A DNA stretch of 64,000 nt from contig OZ020269.1 in the NCBI GenBank assembly GCA_963971225.1, positions 33,873,264 through 33,937,263 of the forward strand, read 5' to 3'. Both the position numbers and the translations under genes were made by a program. The DNA is from Melieria omissa (taxonomy: Eukaryota; Arthropoda; Insecta; Diptera; Ulidiidae). Below, piece by piece: positions 27,055-38,363 of the stretch (position 1 is its first letter; every line of letters begins with the position of its first letter). The notes under the pieces were generated by a model that had not been told where the DNA came from, searched no databases, and saw only the letters and a program-made list of their open reading frames with translations.

Positions 27055-27476
27055 CCGGCCTCGATAGTCCAGCGGGTATCGCGCTGGCTTTTCATACCAA
27101 GCGTGACAGGTTCGATTCCTAGCTCGGACTGGTAAAACGCTCATCTACTTCTATCGCCATCCACATGAAGCAGATGAGAATGACAAGAATCGCACAAGTG
27201 CGCTCTTGGCAGGGAATGGCAAAACCTCCAAGTGTGATGGAAAGACTGCCAATCGCCGTTCGGATTTGGCGTTAAACTGTGGGTCCCCTCCCCTCCCTTT
27301 CCCCATCCGCTTGAAATGTGTGTTGTAACATATGTTGGCAAAGCAGTGTTGCATACACAGTTCAAAAACGGGTGAAATATGTGGTATCACAATGGGCCTT
27401 TCGGGCCTCCGAGTCTGTCTCTTATAGAGGCAGCCACCATAACCTAATCTAACCTAACCTAACCTAACTTAACCTA
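27055..27476 (+). mobile_element. tRNA-derived SINE with (CCTAA)n tail
   Basis: The head is tRNA-like. It has an A-box-like TAGTCCAGCGGG at 27065 and a perfect RNA polymerase III B box GGTTCGATTCC at 27109, spaced as in a tRNA. A body of about 300 bases and a tail of repeated TAACC units (27439-27476) follow. A second copy in the opposite orientation is at 41355-41630, so this is a dispersed family and not a functional tRNA gene. Confidence 0.8.
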
Positions 27477-29283
27477 GGCGATGCAGACAAGGAGTTCATG
27501 TTTTTACTGAAGAAGGTCCGCACAAGCGTAAACTGCTTAGCAGAGAGTTGACTTTAAGAGCTTCGTTTCCCACTGAACCCTATAGTTGGTTATTGTTTTT
27601 GTAACCTGTTACGGGCTTATTTCTTGCCGTAAAACCTTTCTCCTGGTGCCTCTGTTACGTGCGAACTCTAACAGTAGGAACCTTGCCATAATTGCCAGAT
27701 TATCTCCGGGTAAGCAACATAGCAGCAGTTGCCTCTTGGTTATTACGACCAACGGACGTTAATGGCGCCAACGAACGCAAAACCTGTACACTGCTGATGA
27801 AGCTCGAACCATTACGACACACAGTGGATATAAAAGCACGAGACTTATGAGGCAAATGCCTATAGCGGCATAGTGGGAAGGGCTGCAAAGAAGAAAAAAA
27901 GATTTGAAATAATCACATATCAGCCTAGCGCCCAAAACTCTCTATGATGAAGTTGAGGAGATAACAAATGGGCTTCTTTCTTGAAATCTCTCGAAAAGAA
28001 CTTAAAATCATAGTGTCAAAAGGTGTAATTTTCCCTATTGTCGACTAACGTTGATCTTCATAGTGTCTCGAGTCTCGCAAGTATACTGAATTACAACAAT
28101 GCAACATAAAGGAGATCCCTTACTGAAATTTAAAACACCTACAAAACCCGTTTTGGAACAAAAAATTACTTGACATCTGTTACGATTAAATGAAAATTAA
28201 ACAAACTGACTAAGTGTAATCCGATTTTCGCTGTAAGCGAAGATTTTTCCACAAAAGACAACTCTTTCGACAACTCTCTCTCAAATAATCTGCCGCAATG
28301 TTTTGTGGAATATTTTTCCTTCAATTCATTTACTTTCGCTTGTGCAAAACCCACTTACGTATACAAATACACACGTACCCACAGTATATAAATAGCACAT
28401 AACATTTCACTTTGCGCATCAAAAATTTCAGTATCCTACTATCTGTTTTCACATTGTGGATTTTATTATCAAAACATGCAAAATTTCCCGCGCGCGGCTT
28501 ATAAATTCCATAATTCTCTGCAAACACTAATAGATTATTTTCAGCATAATTTTCCCCGAGGCAACCGCGCCCCTATCTCTTGATCTCTAATTGCCCCCCA
28601 GCTACTCCACAACCGCGTTGACAGCTGTCAAAAATGAATGCCGTCAATTTAACACTTTTGTCCATGAAGCTCAAATATTTTAAATTCAAAATCTCGTCAG
28701 CGACCACGCCTCCTCACAAACACAATGATGCATGGCGCGAGTGTGCGTCTAATAATAAATTAAATTTTCTGCCGAAATTTATTATCACGCCATGAAAAAA
28801 TGAAACGAAAATTTGTAAAACGAGCGCCGCAGCGAAAACGCTGTTATTCAGTTTCGCATTGCCGCGTTTTGAATTCCGTGTAATTTGCACTCGAGAGTCC
28901 TTACGGCGCGTAACGGACACACTCGCGCTGCGTTTTGAAGCCTCGGGTAGATTTTACTACTTGCGCTGGTGTTTTCACAGCGCAATGCAGGGTTGCCAGC
29001 TTTTTGACTGTCTAATCCGCTAAAGTCAAGAAACAATGCGATTTTCCTTTCAAGAAATTGCGAATTTGAAATATGAAAAAAACGTTGAAAAAGGGATATT
29101 TATACATTTAATAAAATATTTAATAGCATTTGTGACACATAGAATAAAAAATATTATATCATTACCAGAAAAAGAGGTGTTTTCACCTTTGTACAGTAAA
29201 AAAAAAACGCATTAACAGATTTTTTGAAATATTTTTTTTATATTTAAATCGATATTTTGTTATTCAAAATACAGCGGACTCAC
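27477..29283. other. No gene seen
   Basis: Moderately AT-rich. The 27.5-27.9 kb part looks like old repeat sequence with broken frames; a GC-richer patch is present at 28.5-29.0 kb. Confidence 0.45.
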
Positions 29284-29550
29284 CAGAAAGATTTGCACAG
29301 TCTAAAAGCATGTCGAATGAGTGTTTTGAATGTTTGGCCGCGATGTCCTTCAGGATGTCGGTACTAGTCTTCTGGATGGCTTTTAAGTCTTAAAAACGCT
29401 TTCCTTCCACCGGTAAATTCAGTTTTGCGAAAAGGTAAAATTCGCACGGTGTCAAAACGGGCGAATAGGGAAAGTGATTGATGGTTGAAAAACGATTTTT
29501 AAGCAAAAATTCACACAATCATGAGATGAACAAACCGTACACACAACACT
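29284..29550 (-). mobile_element. Decayed mariner transposase fragment
   Basis: The minus strand reads PYSPVLTPCEFYLFAKL, then EGKRF and IQKTSTDILKDI. This corresponds to the catalytic-end region of Tc1/mariner transposases (family pattern PYSPDLAPxDFFLFxxLK). Both acidic positions of the motif are changed (V and E) and a stop follows KRF. The fragment is a dead remnant; its inverted repeats were not found. The next ~400 bases may hold more of the same element but are too decayed to call. Confidence 0.65.
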
Positions 29551-30004
29551 GTTCGACAGCCTAAATATTCAAGTAAAATGCTATAAATTAATGTCATCAA
29601 GCATCTCAATAAAATCCAATTTCGAGAATTTCAATGAAGAGTTTGGCTGATCCTTGATGAACTCACGCAGAGTTTTTATGGAATCTGAGTTGATTGCGCA
29701 TTTCAGTTGGTCATCTGTTGGTCATCATTTATGCCCTCACGACCGTTTTAAAATCGCGTTTACAACTCATGAACTCTACGACTTGGTTTGTTAACTGAAA
29801 TACTTTGATAAAAGTTTTATCAAATTTAAAACAAAATTGACTCTTTGTTCGAGGCTAATTTTTGTATTTTTTTATACAAACGTTTGATTTGACGTTTTGA
29901 TACTGTCACTTTACGCGCAATAATTCCGCATCCAGTCAACCAAATATCATAAAATGTGGACGGACAATCGGGAAAAATTTACATTTCCAACGCTGACTTA
30001 ACTC

Positions 30005-30115
30005 TCTCCTCGCCTCTGTATTGCGTGCGCCTTCTCTAGTTGGTCACACTTAGAGGTGATAGGGCCTTCTCAACTGAGTCCTTCCACCGGATACATAGCT
30101 TCATTACGAGTTCAA
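30005..30115 (-). mobile_element. LINE ORF2 C-terminal remnant, second copy
   Basis: The minus strand gives IRWKDSVEKALSP, then VTN, a stop, and RRR. It aligns with the copy at 26889-27012 at DNA level (shared gcgc-ccttctc-agttggt and ccttccac blocks) and has an in-frame stop. Beyond it, a CCTAACCTA-type tail is seen at 30222-30243, which may belong to a separate SINE-like remnant. Confidence 0.5.
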
Positions 30116-30243
30116 GTTGAGTTGACTAAGTAAAATGCACAATTGAACTGACAATGGGACAAAACTACCTCCGATTGAAAGTGCGACTATTATCTATCAC
30201 TTGCACCCTTCTTAACATAACCTTACCCAACCCAACCTAACCT

Positions 30244-31485
30244 ACGCTGTCGTAAAAGCTTTGAGCAAACTGACAATCCTGTAGTATTTTTCTAAAATAT
30301 CACCTATAGTCTCACACGCCTAGGAGACTGTATACTCGCATCCACAGTGACAGTACTAACTGATCCTTAGGTCATTAGTAGATATACCCAACGGCTTGAC
30401 CTCTTCTTTAGTAACTGCCGCAGCTGTGGTTAGTACACAAAGTTCGGACAGTCTCACACCTCATGTGTCAAAGCACAGTCTTGGTCAGTAATAGGTACCT
30501 CGGTGAGCTCTTTTTAGTTCATCTTAAGGAAATTTCAACGATAAACATCGATATTGCATTTTTAGTTTCATCTTTTTCACCCAGTTATATGTTTGGTTCA
30601 AGAGAAAACTGTCTTCCTGTAACAACATAAGGTCCGCTTTTGGCTTATTTAAGCTCATTGAGCATCCGCTCTAACTTAACCTTCCTCCGCTGTAACCTCT
30701 GCAAATAATTTATACACTCGTTTATAATCATCACGTTTTAGCAATCCACTTGTAATCCATTTTTGCATTTTGGTGTTGTTTTAGTATTGGCAGACCACTC
30801 AATTTGACTCCTCAATTTGACTCCTTGCCGCTCTTGCGAAACATGAATTATCAAATAAGAATATTTAAATAGTTTAAGAAAAAAACGTTAGATCCAAAAA
30901 GTCTTCAACAACTTCTTAAGTCTTCAACAACTCATTAAAAAATTGTTTGTGAACCATTTAAACTTTACACACACATTTAAACTTTTAGACAACTTAAGAA
31001 ATCGACCAAGTTGATATTTTCTTTTTATCAAGCAAAAATTACCAACTGAAAACTGATGGAAAAAAATATTTATTACAAATGAATTTTCAAAAATTATATT
31101 TAAGATTTTAAATTAAAAAAATCTTTAAAATCTAAACTATCTCTGAAAGGGTCTAACTGACAAATTCGCTAAAAACTCAACTCTTAAATAATTTCGAATC
31201 ACTTTTGTCTTACCGTTCTCAATTTAGCGTAAGCTGGCAACACTACTGCCACGTCATTAGAAACATTGTCTGACACGTGTTGTTGCTGCAACAAATTTGT
31301 ATCTTAAGTGAGGAAACTTTTCGCTGCGTGTTGGAGAATTGCGGCAAATTCCGCCAAATGAATATTGCACGCCATAAGTGGCGCTGCCACCTTGAATTTC
31401 ACTTTGCATATTATGTCGTTAGTCTTTAAAGCGCACAGTGCGGACAGCAGTTGGCGCAAATGTTTAATGTAGACAATTTAAAATA
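30244..31485. other. No gene seen
   Basis: Probably old repeat DNA at 30.2-30.7 kb, then AT-rich sequence up to the MARCH 3' end. Confidence 0.45.
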
Positions 31486-31909
31486 TTTATTGTTAATGCA
31501 AACATCCAAAAAGGGAAAAGATTAAAAGCGATGAAATACAAAAACGACGGAACGGAGAACACAAAATCGGCCGCAATTTAAATTTTCCCCATTGCGTTTC
31601 CCCTCCTTTTGGCGAATTGTTGCAGCACGAGGGACACGACACACACACACACACACACAAGCACGCACGCACAAATCCGCTGCCCGGGCCACAGCGAGCA
31701 GCAGTTTGCAATTATAATTCAGTCATCAGCTGCCTGGCAATCATCTCCTTTCGTCTCATCTCGTCTCATCACGTCTCGTCGACACATTGGCGGCGCATGT
31801 GCAGGCATCCGTGTCATGTCGCTACTGTCCGCCTGCAAAGAAGAACGAGCTGCAGGCATGCCAGCGCGCAGCGGCCAGACGTCGCGCCCGCACGCACGCA
31901 GGCATCCGC

Positions 31910-32321
31910 CTACGAGACCGAGTCGAATTCGTACAGATATCCCTCCAGTGGTATTTCGATTGTGGCGGACGCGGTCATCGCCACGCAGCAGACGTTGGCC
32001 GCCGATGCCACCGGCAGTTTGCGGCAAGTCAGCTCCTCGTCGGTGGCGCCCATATCGATGGCGGTGATGGCTATGCTGGCCGTGGTGGGGGTCGGCGGCG
32101 GTGGCGGCGGCGGCGGTATGGGCGCTGCTGCTGGCGGCTGCACTTGGTCAGGATAATTGGGCTCAAGGATGTGATGATGCGGCGGCGAGGACGGATGCAG
32201 CATCGACATGTTCGAAAAGTCGCTGGCAACTTGGCGGTTTTGCAGGCGTCGAGTCTGACGGAACTTAAAGGGTTTGCGGTTTTCCAGTATCAATTTAATG
32301 TCCCGCGCCGATTGCCACCAA
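31910..32321 (-). CDS. MARCH-type RING-CH E3 ligase, C-terminal exon
   Basis: One base, 136 codons and a TAG stop (31910-31912), following the acceptor ttttcgctcacag on the minus strand. The split arginine from the previous exon leads into WWQSARDIKLILENRKPFKF, a basic juxtamembrane tail resembling the post-helix segment of MARCH ligases. It continues into a His/Pro-rich region with eight consecutive prolines, and a Thr/Ala-rich, mildly acidic end. Such tails usually carry sorting or adaptor-binding signals (inference). Together the five visible exons give about 488 residues if the small intron in the previous exon is real. A minus-strand AATAAA at 31486-31491 could serve polyadenylation. Confidence 0.85.
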
Positions 32322-34341
32322 CTGTGAGCGAAAAATTAACAACAACAAGAAAAATTAAATGAGCATTGCTACTATGTGTGAAAGATGCTATAATGAAGTC
32401 GAACCGATTAGACAGAATTGTGTTACAAATTGTGTCACAGACCCAATGACATTCCTGCAGCTCAAGAAGGGTAATGAGATTTTAAGCAGCATTATCAGTG
32501 GATTCATATCAGATTTCAGATCAGATTTAAAAACTCTGTATGGCTTTTCATTAAGAAAATCTAAACTTTTTTCAGATTGTACATTTGGGCAAATGTGTTC
32601 GGAGCATTATCTTTGCAGCGCATCTGACGCTACAAAAACACTCGAAACTCGCAACATTGCACAACGAGAGTTTTATTGTGTTAGTTCCGAATCTCAGCTG
32701 GGCTGCCCTCCAGCTGACACAACACTACACTGCACTACACGCACATAATCCTTGACAACATTCTCGGCAAAAGGCTCGTCTGGCCAGCGCTTCACTGCTC
32801 TCTTATTGCTTGTCTTTGTTATTAACAAATGAAAAATTGTTCTCAGCTTTTTGTGTTCTTCTCATTTAATGTGTGTTTGTGTGAGTTTGTGCAGAAAAAA
32901 GTTCAAATAAGCAGCTCGCAAATAAGCATAACTGCAATAAAACCAACAAACCAACGACTCACTGCAACAGCGACGCTTTGCCGCAGCAAAGGAAATGATT
33001 TCCACTCTTGCAACTAATTGAGTTTGCATACAAATGAAACCGTAAACGAAAACGAAAACGCAACTGCCAACATGCGCCCGTTGCCGCCGGCAACGCTGTT
33101 CGTTCGCCCCGCTGCGCGCTCAGCTGTCCGCATGCGCATGTCCGTCGGCAGGTGTTGCGGCTGCGGCCAAGACTCGTTCAGCTAACACACAGATAAACCG
33201 CACGTTATGCCGCTTCCCCTACGCTCCGCTCGAACAACGCGTATGACCCCATTCTCGTCGGCTTATTTGCCTTATGCCGCTTCGCAGTGAGTTTTACGAG
33301 CGTGCGTTAGCTTCGCCTCGACTATTGTTTTAGTCATTGCCATTGTTTTTAGTGCCCCCTTCCCCTCTTTTTCACCGATCCTATTTGCCTCCTGATGCAG
33401 TCGTCGTTGCTCGCTGTGGCTGGGACTCTGACTGTGGCTGTGGCTGGCGATTTGTGCAGTTCGGCGAGTTGTTTGCATTTGCTGTTGGCTTTTGTTTGCG
33501 CACAAATTTACTTATGAAGTTGCTCTTGTTATTGTTGTTGTTTTTGTTGTTGTTTGCGTGTTTTGATTTCATGCTGAGAAAGCGGCATGGCCAAAGTTGC
33601 GCGATTTCATTCAGCTGGGTTTTGCATGGCCGCACGCAACACAAACTCGCTGCCATGTTTATACCAACACAATTGTGTGTGAAATGTGTTGGCAATTCTG
33701 TGAGTGTGTATGTGTGTGTGAGCGACTTGAATTGCCTCGTCTAAAGTCTATATCGAAGGGCACTTAAGCGCTTTCCGAAACAGTCTAATCAGTTAGTTAT
33801 CTCGCTGTCATTCTGCCGCTCTGCCACAGGTTGTTCAGCTTTCCCACATATGAGTTGCACATTTTCACATTTTCCCTACCTACTTCATATAATCTGCATG
33901 TCAGTGGCAGTGAGCTGGCATTTCAATCAGCCAGATCTGCAGTTAATCGCTGGTTAAATCGTGTTATGCTCTGACTTGTTCGACTTGTTGATTTTGTAGC
34001 CAAACAGAGTAGAGCTGCGCGCAATCAAATAGTTTGTTCTTGACAATGGCAATGCTCACGAGATGTGGCAACCACAGAAGGATAAAAGATCCTGCTGCAC
34101 TTTAACCTTTTAGTGCGTACTGTGCTTTCGAAGACAAGAATTTTCAATAAGTTCCTGAATTTTGCACTGACTGAAGTAGCAATAAAATCAACTCACTTAG
34201 TGATCTGATCTGAGTTTGGGAGCAGTACTGAAAACCTGATTATGATATTTTCTCCATCGACGGTAAATACCACCAATGTCTCTAAGGCGCAACATGAAAA
34301 AGGTACCTAACAATAGAATACATTTTAAAACACTGACATAC
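32322..34341 (-). other. Intron of the MARCH gene
   Basis: About 2 kb between the last two MARCH exons. Contains a GC-rich patch (33030-33300) and GTT runs (33525-33555). No other exon seen. Confidence 0.7.
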
Positions 34342-34631
34342 CGATACCAGGGCGCCAACTGGGATCTCACAATCATGTAAATGTTGATGAAGTAAATCGC
34401 CAACTGTTGATAGAAAGCAAAAATCAATGGGTAATATTCTCTCTATGGAGTAAAAATGTCGTAGAAATTAACCACCGTTGTCAGCAAGAAGAATATCAGC
34501 CATCCCTTGGTCCAGATGCGACTGAGGCCCCAGGTTCGTCCCTGCAGAAAATAATACTGTATGCCGACAAGCAAGGTGCCAATTATGCCAAAAGCGACCA
34601 GTGTTAGCAACGAGAACATTTGACAGTCTTC
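34342..34631 (-). CDS. MARCH-type RING-CH E3 ligase, transmembrane region
   Basis: The segment opens after a T-rich acceptor (gttttttag) and ends at a strong GTATGT donor, two bases into a codon. It encodes a first hydrophobic helix (FSLLTLVAFGIIGTLLVG and on), a short polar loop with GRTWGLSRIW, and a second hydrophobic stretch. One in-frame TAG (minus strand, 34443-34445) interrupts the reading. A 72-nt intron, 34404-34475, starting GTGGTT and ending in a pyrimidine-rich CAACAG, would remove it, keep the frame and leave one clean second helix (WLIFFLLTT joined to LAIYFINIYMIV). That gives the usual two-helix MARCH layout. The donor is weak; a donor 3 nt further in (GTTAAT) also works. The alternative is a real nonsense mutation. 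The exon joins in phase to 31910-32321. Confidence 0.82.
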
Positions 34632-35065
34632 CTAAAAAAACAATGACAAATTAGTTTTCAATATGCGAAACGAAAATCGTGGAAAAATTCGATGTATCTG
34701 TATTAAACATAAACAACAAACACTAACTCTCGATCGACTGAATATTTGAATATTTTGAATATTTTTTCAATATTTTAGATTCATGGAAAGCTGTCGTATG
34801 TATCAGCTGTACAAAGGAAATATAATAATGGCTAAGTTAGTTTTGCAACAAAAATCTCTTTTATACGAATCACACCCTTTGCGGGGCATAAAATATACCG
34901 CGACACATTAGTCAAAGGTGCAACTGAGCCAGTCCCCCAAACCCCTACAAAAAAAATTATGATTAAATTCATCAACGCTCTGCACACACTGTAGATTTCT
35001 GCAATCAAATAAATTCAATTCGACGATGTCGACATCTACATCGGCATCCTCGCCCGTCAACTCAC

Positions 35066-35129
35066 CTGCAGGGCACGGCGACTCATCGAACGCGAATACC
35101 ACATGCGCAGCGATTGAAAGCACGTGTAT
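35066..35129 (-). CDS. MARCH-type RING-CH E3 ligase, linker exon
   Basis: This small 64-nt exon has one base plus 21 codons and leaves in phase 0. It sits between the acceptor cttttgtacttgcag and the donor GTGAGT on the minus strand. It encodes YTCFQSLRMWYSRSMSRRALQ preceded by the split arginine. The xSLRxW pattern matches the segment between the RING-CH finger and the first membrane helix in MARCH2/3-type ligases (known family feature). It was accepted because the splice sites, phase and residues agree with the exons at 43315-43449 and 34342-34631. Confidence 0.85.
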
Positions 35130-38100
35130 CTGCAAGTACAAAAGTACACATTGAACAGCGAGTGCATTTAAAATTCATTTACAGTTACAGCAAAAATGAT
35201 AACTTAAAGCGCGCTGCATTACGCGCGTCGCATTGCGACGGGCATTTCGACGGCTTAACACGGGCAAAGCCGCAGCGGCGTGGAAAAACTGCTGCAAATT
35301 AATAAACTGAAATGTGCAAAAAGGAAATAAGGATCAACGTTCGACTGATTGCAAGTGTCTTTACAGAGCAACAATAACAACAACAACAATAAATTCAGCA
35401 GCGAGTGCCGTTGAATGGCCACTGCGATGCGTAAATGTGTCAAAGGACAGTTTTTGTTGTTGTATCTCAATGCTATTGTTGTCACTGTTAGCTGAATGCG
35501 ACATTACGGCCCGAACGGAGGTCATGTCTCTGAACATTTGCTCGACATGTCGTCGACGGCTTTGTGATTGTTGCCCTTTTTGGCTTTCGTGCGCGTCTTT
35601 GTGTCTTTGTATTTGTTGTCGCTGCGCGATTTGTTGTTTTCGCTTTTGTGGCATCATTTCAAGCGTCCTGCCGCGTATGTGTTTAATTAGTGGGGGCACA
35701 TTTCGCGGCAGCTGCGCTTTTAATTTATTTTGCACGCTTTAATTGAAACAAAATGAAATTGCCGCCAGCCAGTGTGCGTTCGACGGCAGCGGGGTGGCGC
35801 GTGCGAAAGCTGTCGGTTTATAATTTTTAATTAAAATTATTGTTGAGTAATACATAAAAAACACGATTACCAGCGACAGTTTACATCGCAATTATTTCGA
35901 TCGATGAATTCTTATACGCAAAATGCAAAGCCGTCGAAGGCTTTGAACGATAATCACTTTTTTCAGTTAATTGCTATCATTGGTGGGAAAAACATGACCT
36001 GCCCTTAATACGAACACGCTTGTAAATGTGTTAATGGTGCTTTCAATGGAATTTTGTTTATAAAAATTCAGCAATGGTTTGAAATATACGCCAGCTTGTG
36101 TCAACACTGTGTGAGAGGGAGAGAGATAGCCTGATCATTACACTAACACTCAACAAAAGCCCAGACCGAAGGGAAATAATTCTTATCAAAGAAGTTAGTG
36201 AGAAAAAACTTCTCACCTTTAGCTTCAGTCTTCGGATTACAACGTGGAACAAAAATTAAAAAAAATTTTTCACACCGGAAAAAATCCATATGGGCGTGAA
36301 ACTGGAGACCAAACATAGTAATACTGCGTACTCAGTTTTTCATTTCTTCATCCTTTATCCTTTTAAAAGGACTTCACAATTTGAAGGGGATAAAAAAATA
36401 AAAAAAAATATATATAAAAAATACTTAACCTAGTTAGAATATGGCGATATGTACATTAAATGAAAGAGGAAAGGCTCAAGAATTTAAATAAAATTTATTT
36501 TTTACCTATTTGTAAAAAAAGAATAAGAAAAAGATCCTTTGAAAATTTTAATCCTTTAAGTCCTAGAAAATTAAAACAGAGTATTCTTGAAAAGTAACTA
36601 TGCCAAAACCCAAAATCTCCTTGACCACGTGTCAAAATTTAATTACGCTAACTTTATTGGTTCGAAAGTTATTGAAAAAAAAGGCGGAAGCTGTAATTCT
36701 AATGAAATACAAAAATTCAAATTTATTTGAGTATCAGTATTTTAAATAAAAAAAAGATACAAAATCAATAAAGCGAGTATTTTTATTTATTTTTTATCCC
36801 CATAAAAGGCTCCTTGGTAGACTCAGCTATATTTGAGTCAGGACTGTTGCATGGGAATTTGGACACCACGCAATTTATAATCATCTCTGAGATACAATGA
36901 CTGCACTGATCAAACTAATTTCAAATATATTTGCAACTCATCAACAAATATACTTTCAGCATTTCTCTGGCCGACAAAGTAAATTTTGATGACTAAATCA
37001 AAGTTGCATGTAATTATTGCCGGCATTTCTTTGACATAGTTTATTTTTCAATGCAACCAACCTTGTGGCCGAGTTTCAACAGCAAAATTTTAAATATGCT
37101 CGTGCGAGCGGTAAATGTAAAATTCAAAATGCAAAGGTCGTTAAATCTGCCCCACACAACACTGCAGCAGGCAGAGGCGCAGGCAGAACAAGCTTTGAAT
37201 AATAACCATGTCCTGCACACAAGCCATGGGGCATCACAAGCGCTCACAAGTAATTTCGCTCAAAATGTTGGCAAATTTATTGCCAATGCTTGGCGCATAT
37301 GGGCCACCGGTTCACTGGAGCAAAGAGTAGCCAGGAGCAGCAACAACTTCGCTGCTCATGGCGCATACATCAAACACTGAAGTTTCAATCTACTAACGAC
37401 GCTCTTCATTGCACTCCGAATAAATTGATTGTCATAATTTACTAATTTATCGATAACAAAGTTGAACCGCACACAGTGCAAAAAACATGTAACGCGACCA
37501 ATATTGGCGGCGAGCAACAACAATGCGCAATTGTGTGCAAATGTGTGTGAGTGAGGACACACACACACACATGTATTGGGTGTGGTGTGAGCGCGGACGA
37601 CATTGTGGCGGAAACTGGGCGAAATGTGTGTCGCCTCTGGAAAGTGTGTGGCATTCGCTTTTCATAAAATTGCTTGTTGTTGTTTTTGTCGATTGTGCGC
37701 GCAGTTGTTGCGGCCCTGAATATGGAGACTGTTTGTGGCGCTGTGCTGGTGTTTTCGCGCTGCTTTTAAATCAAAACCCCAAAACAAGCACTCGGCCGCC
37801 ACCGCCGCCGCGGAAGTGTCAAATGTACGCGCCGCTGTGTGCGTATGTAGGTGTGTATGTGTGTGTGTGTCACAGTGTAATGGCGCCGAAGCAACGCACA
37901 CATACGTGCAAACACTTTCCACATACGTTTACATGTTTTCACACGACTGACGCTACCCGCCTTCCAGCATGAAATGCTTGTTGTTTCATTTGCCGGAAGA
38001 AATTCATGTGGACGCCCCTCGCAGCTCAGAGCAGCCGCTCACCAGAAAACGCCAACAAATGAGCTGAAAAATTGGGCGCCACCGTCGCAGTGGCGTGTAC

Positions 38101-38363
38101 AAACATTCAATGTATATAATTGTGTGTATGTGTGTGTGTGCATGTGTGTTTATCTGTGTCTACAAATACAGCACGCAAAATTTAATATCTGGCCCACAGC
38201 AGCGAGCGCGGCAGGCGGCACTTAGTAAAAATGCCGCAAACAAGGCGGCTAACAAGCAATTTTCTGTTGTTCAGACACTCGCACACACACACACTCACAC
38301 TCAGACATTGGCGTGTATATTGTTTTGGCGCTTTGATGTTTTTATAACGACCGAGCGTTATTG
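35130..38363 (-). other. MARCH intron, left part
   Basis: Contains CA/GT runs (37559, 37851, 38120, 38282) and an AT-rich block at 36.2-36.8 kb. The open frame at 37051-37380 (+) has no recognisable domain. Confidence 0.5.

Noticed and set aside
27055..27130. Possible tRNA gene
   Set aside because: The A and B boxes are present but the body continues into a repeated SINE and the folding of the acceptor stem is poor.
31609..32362. Long plus-strand frames opposite the last MARCH exon
   Set aside because: They are mirrors of the GC-rich coding exon on the minus strand.
34197..34341. Minus-strand frame continuing past the GTATGT donor into an IYRRWRKYHNQ-like tail and a TAA stop
   Set aside because: It resembles a MARCH tail by eye, but the strong donor at 34341/34342 joins in perfect phase to the exon at 32321 with a better tail. 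Using the alternative requires an extra 60-nt intron. It is kept only as a possible alternative end.
37051..37380. 109-residue plus-strand frame
   Set aside because: No family resemblance and lies in a MARCH intron; expected by chance.
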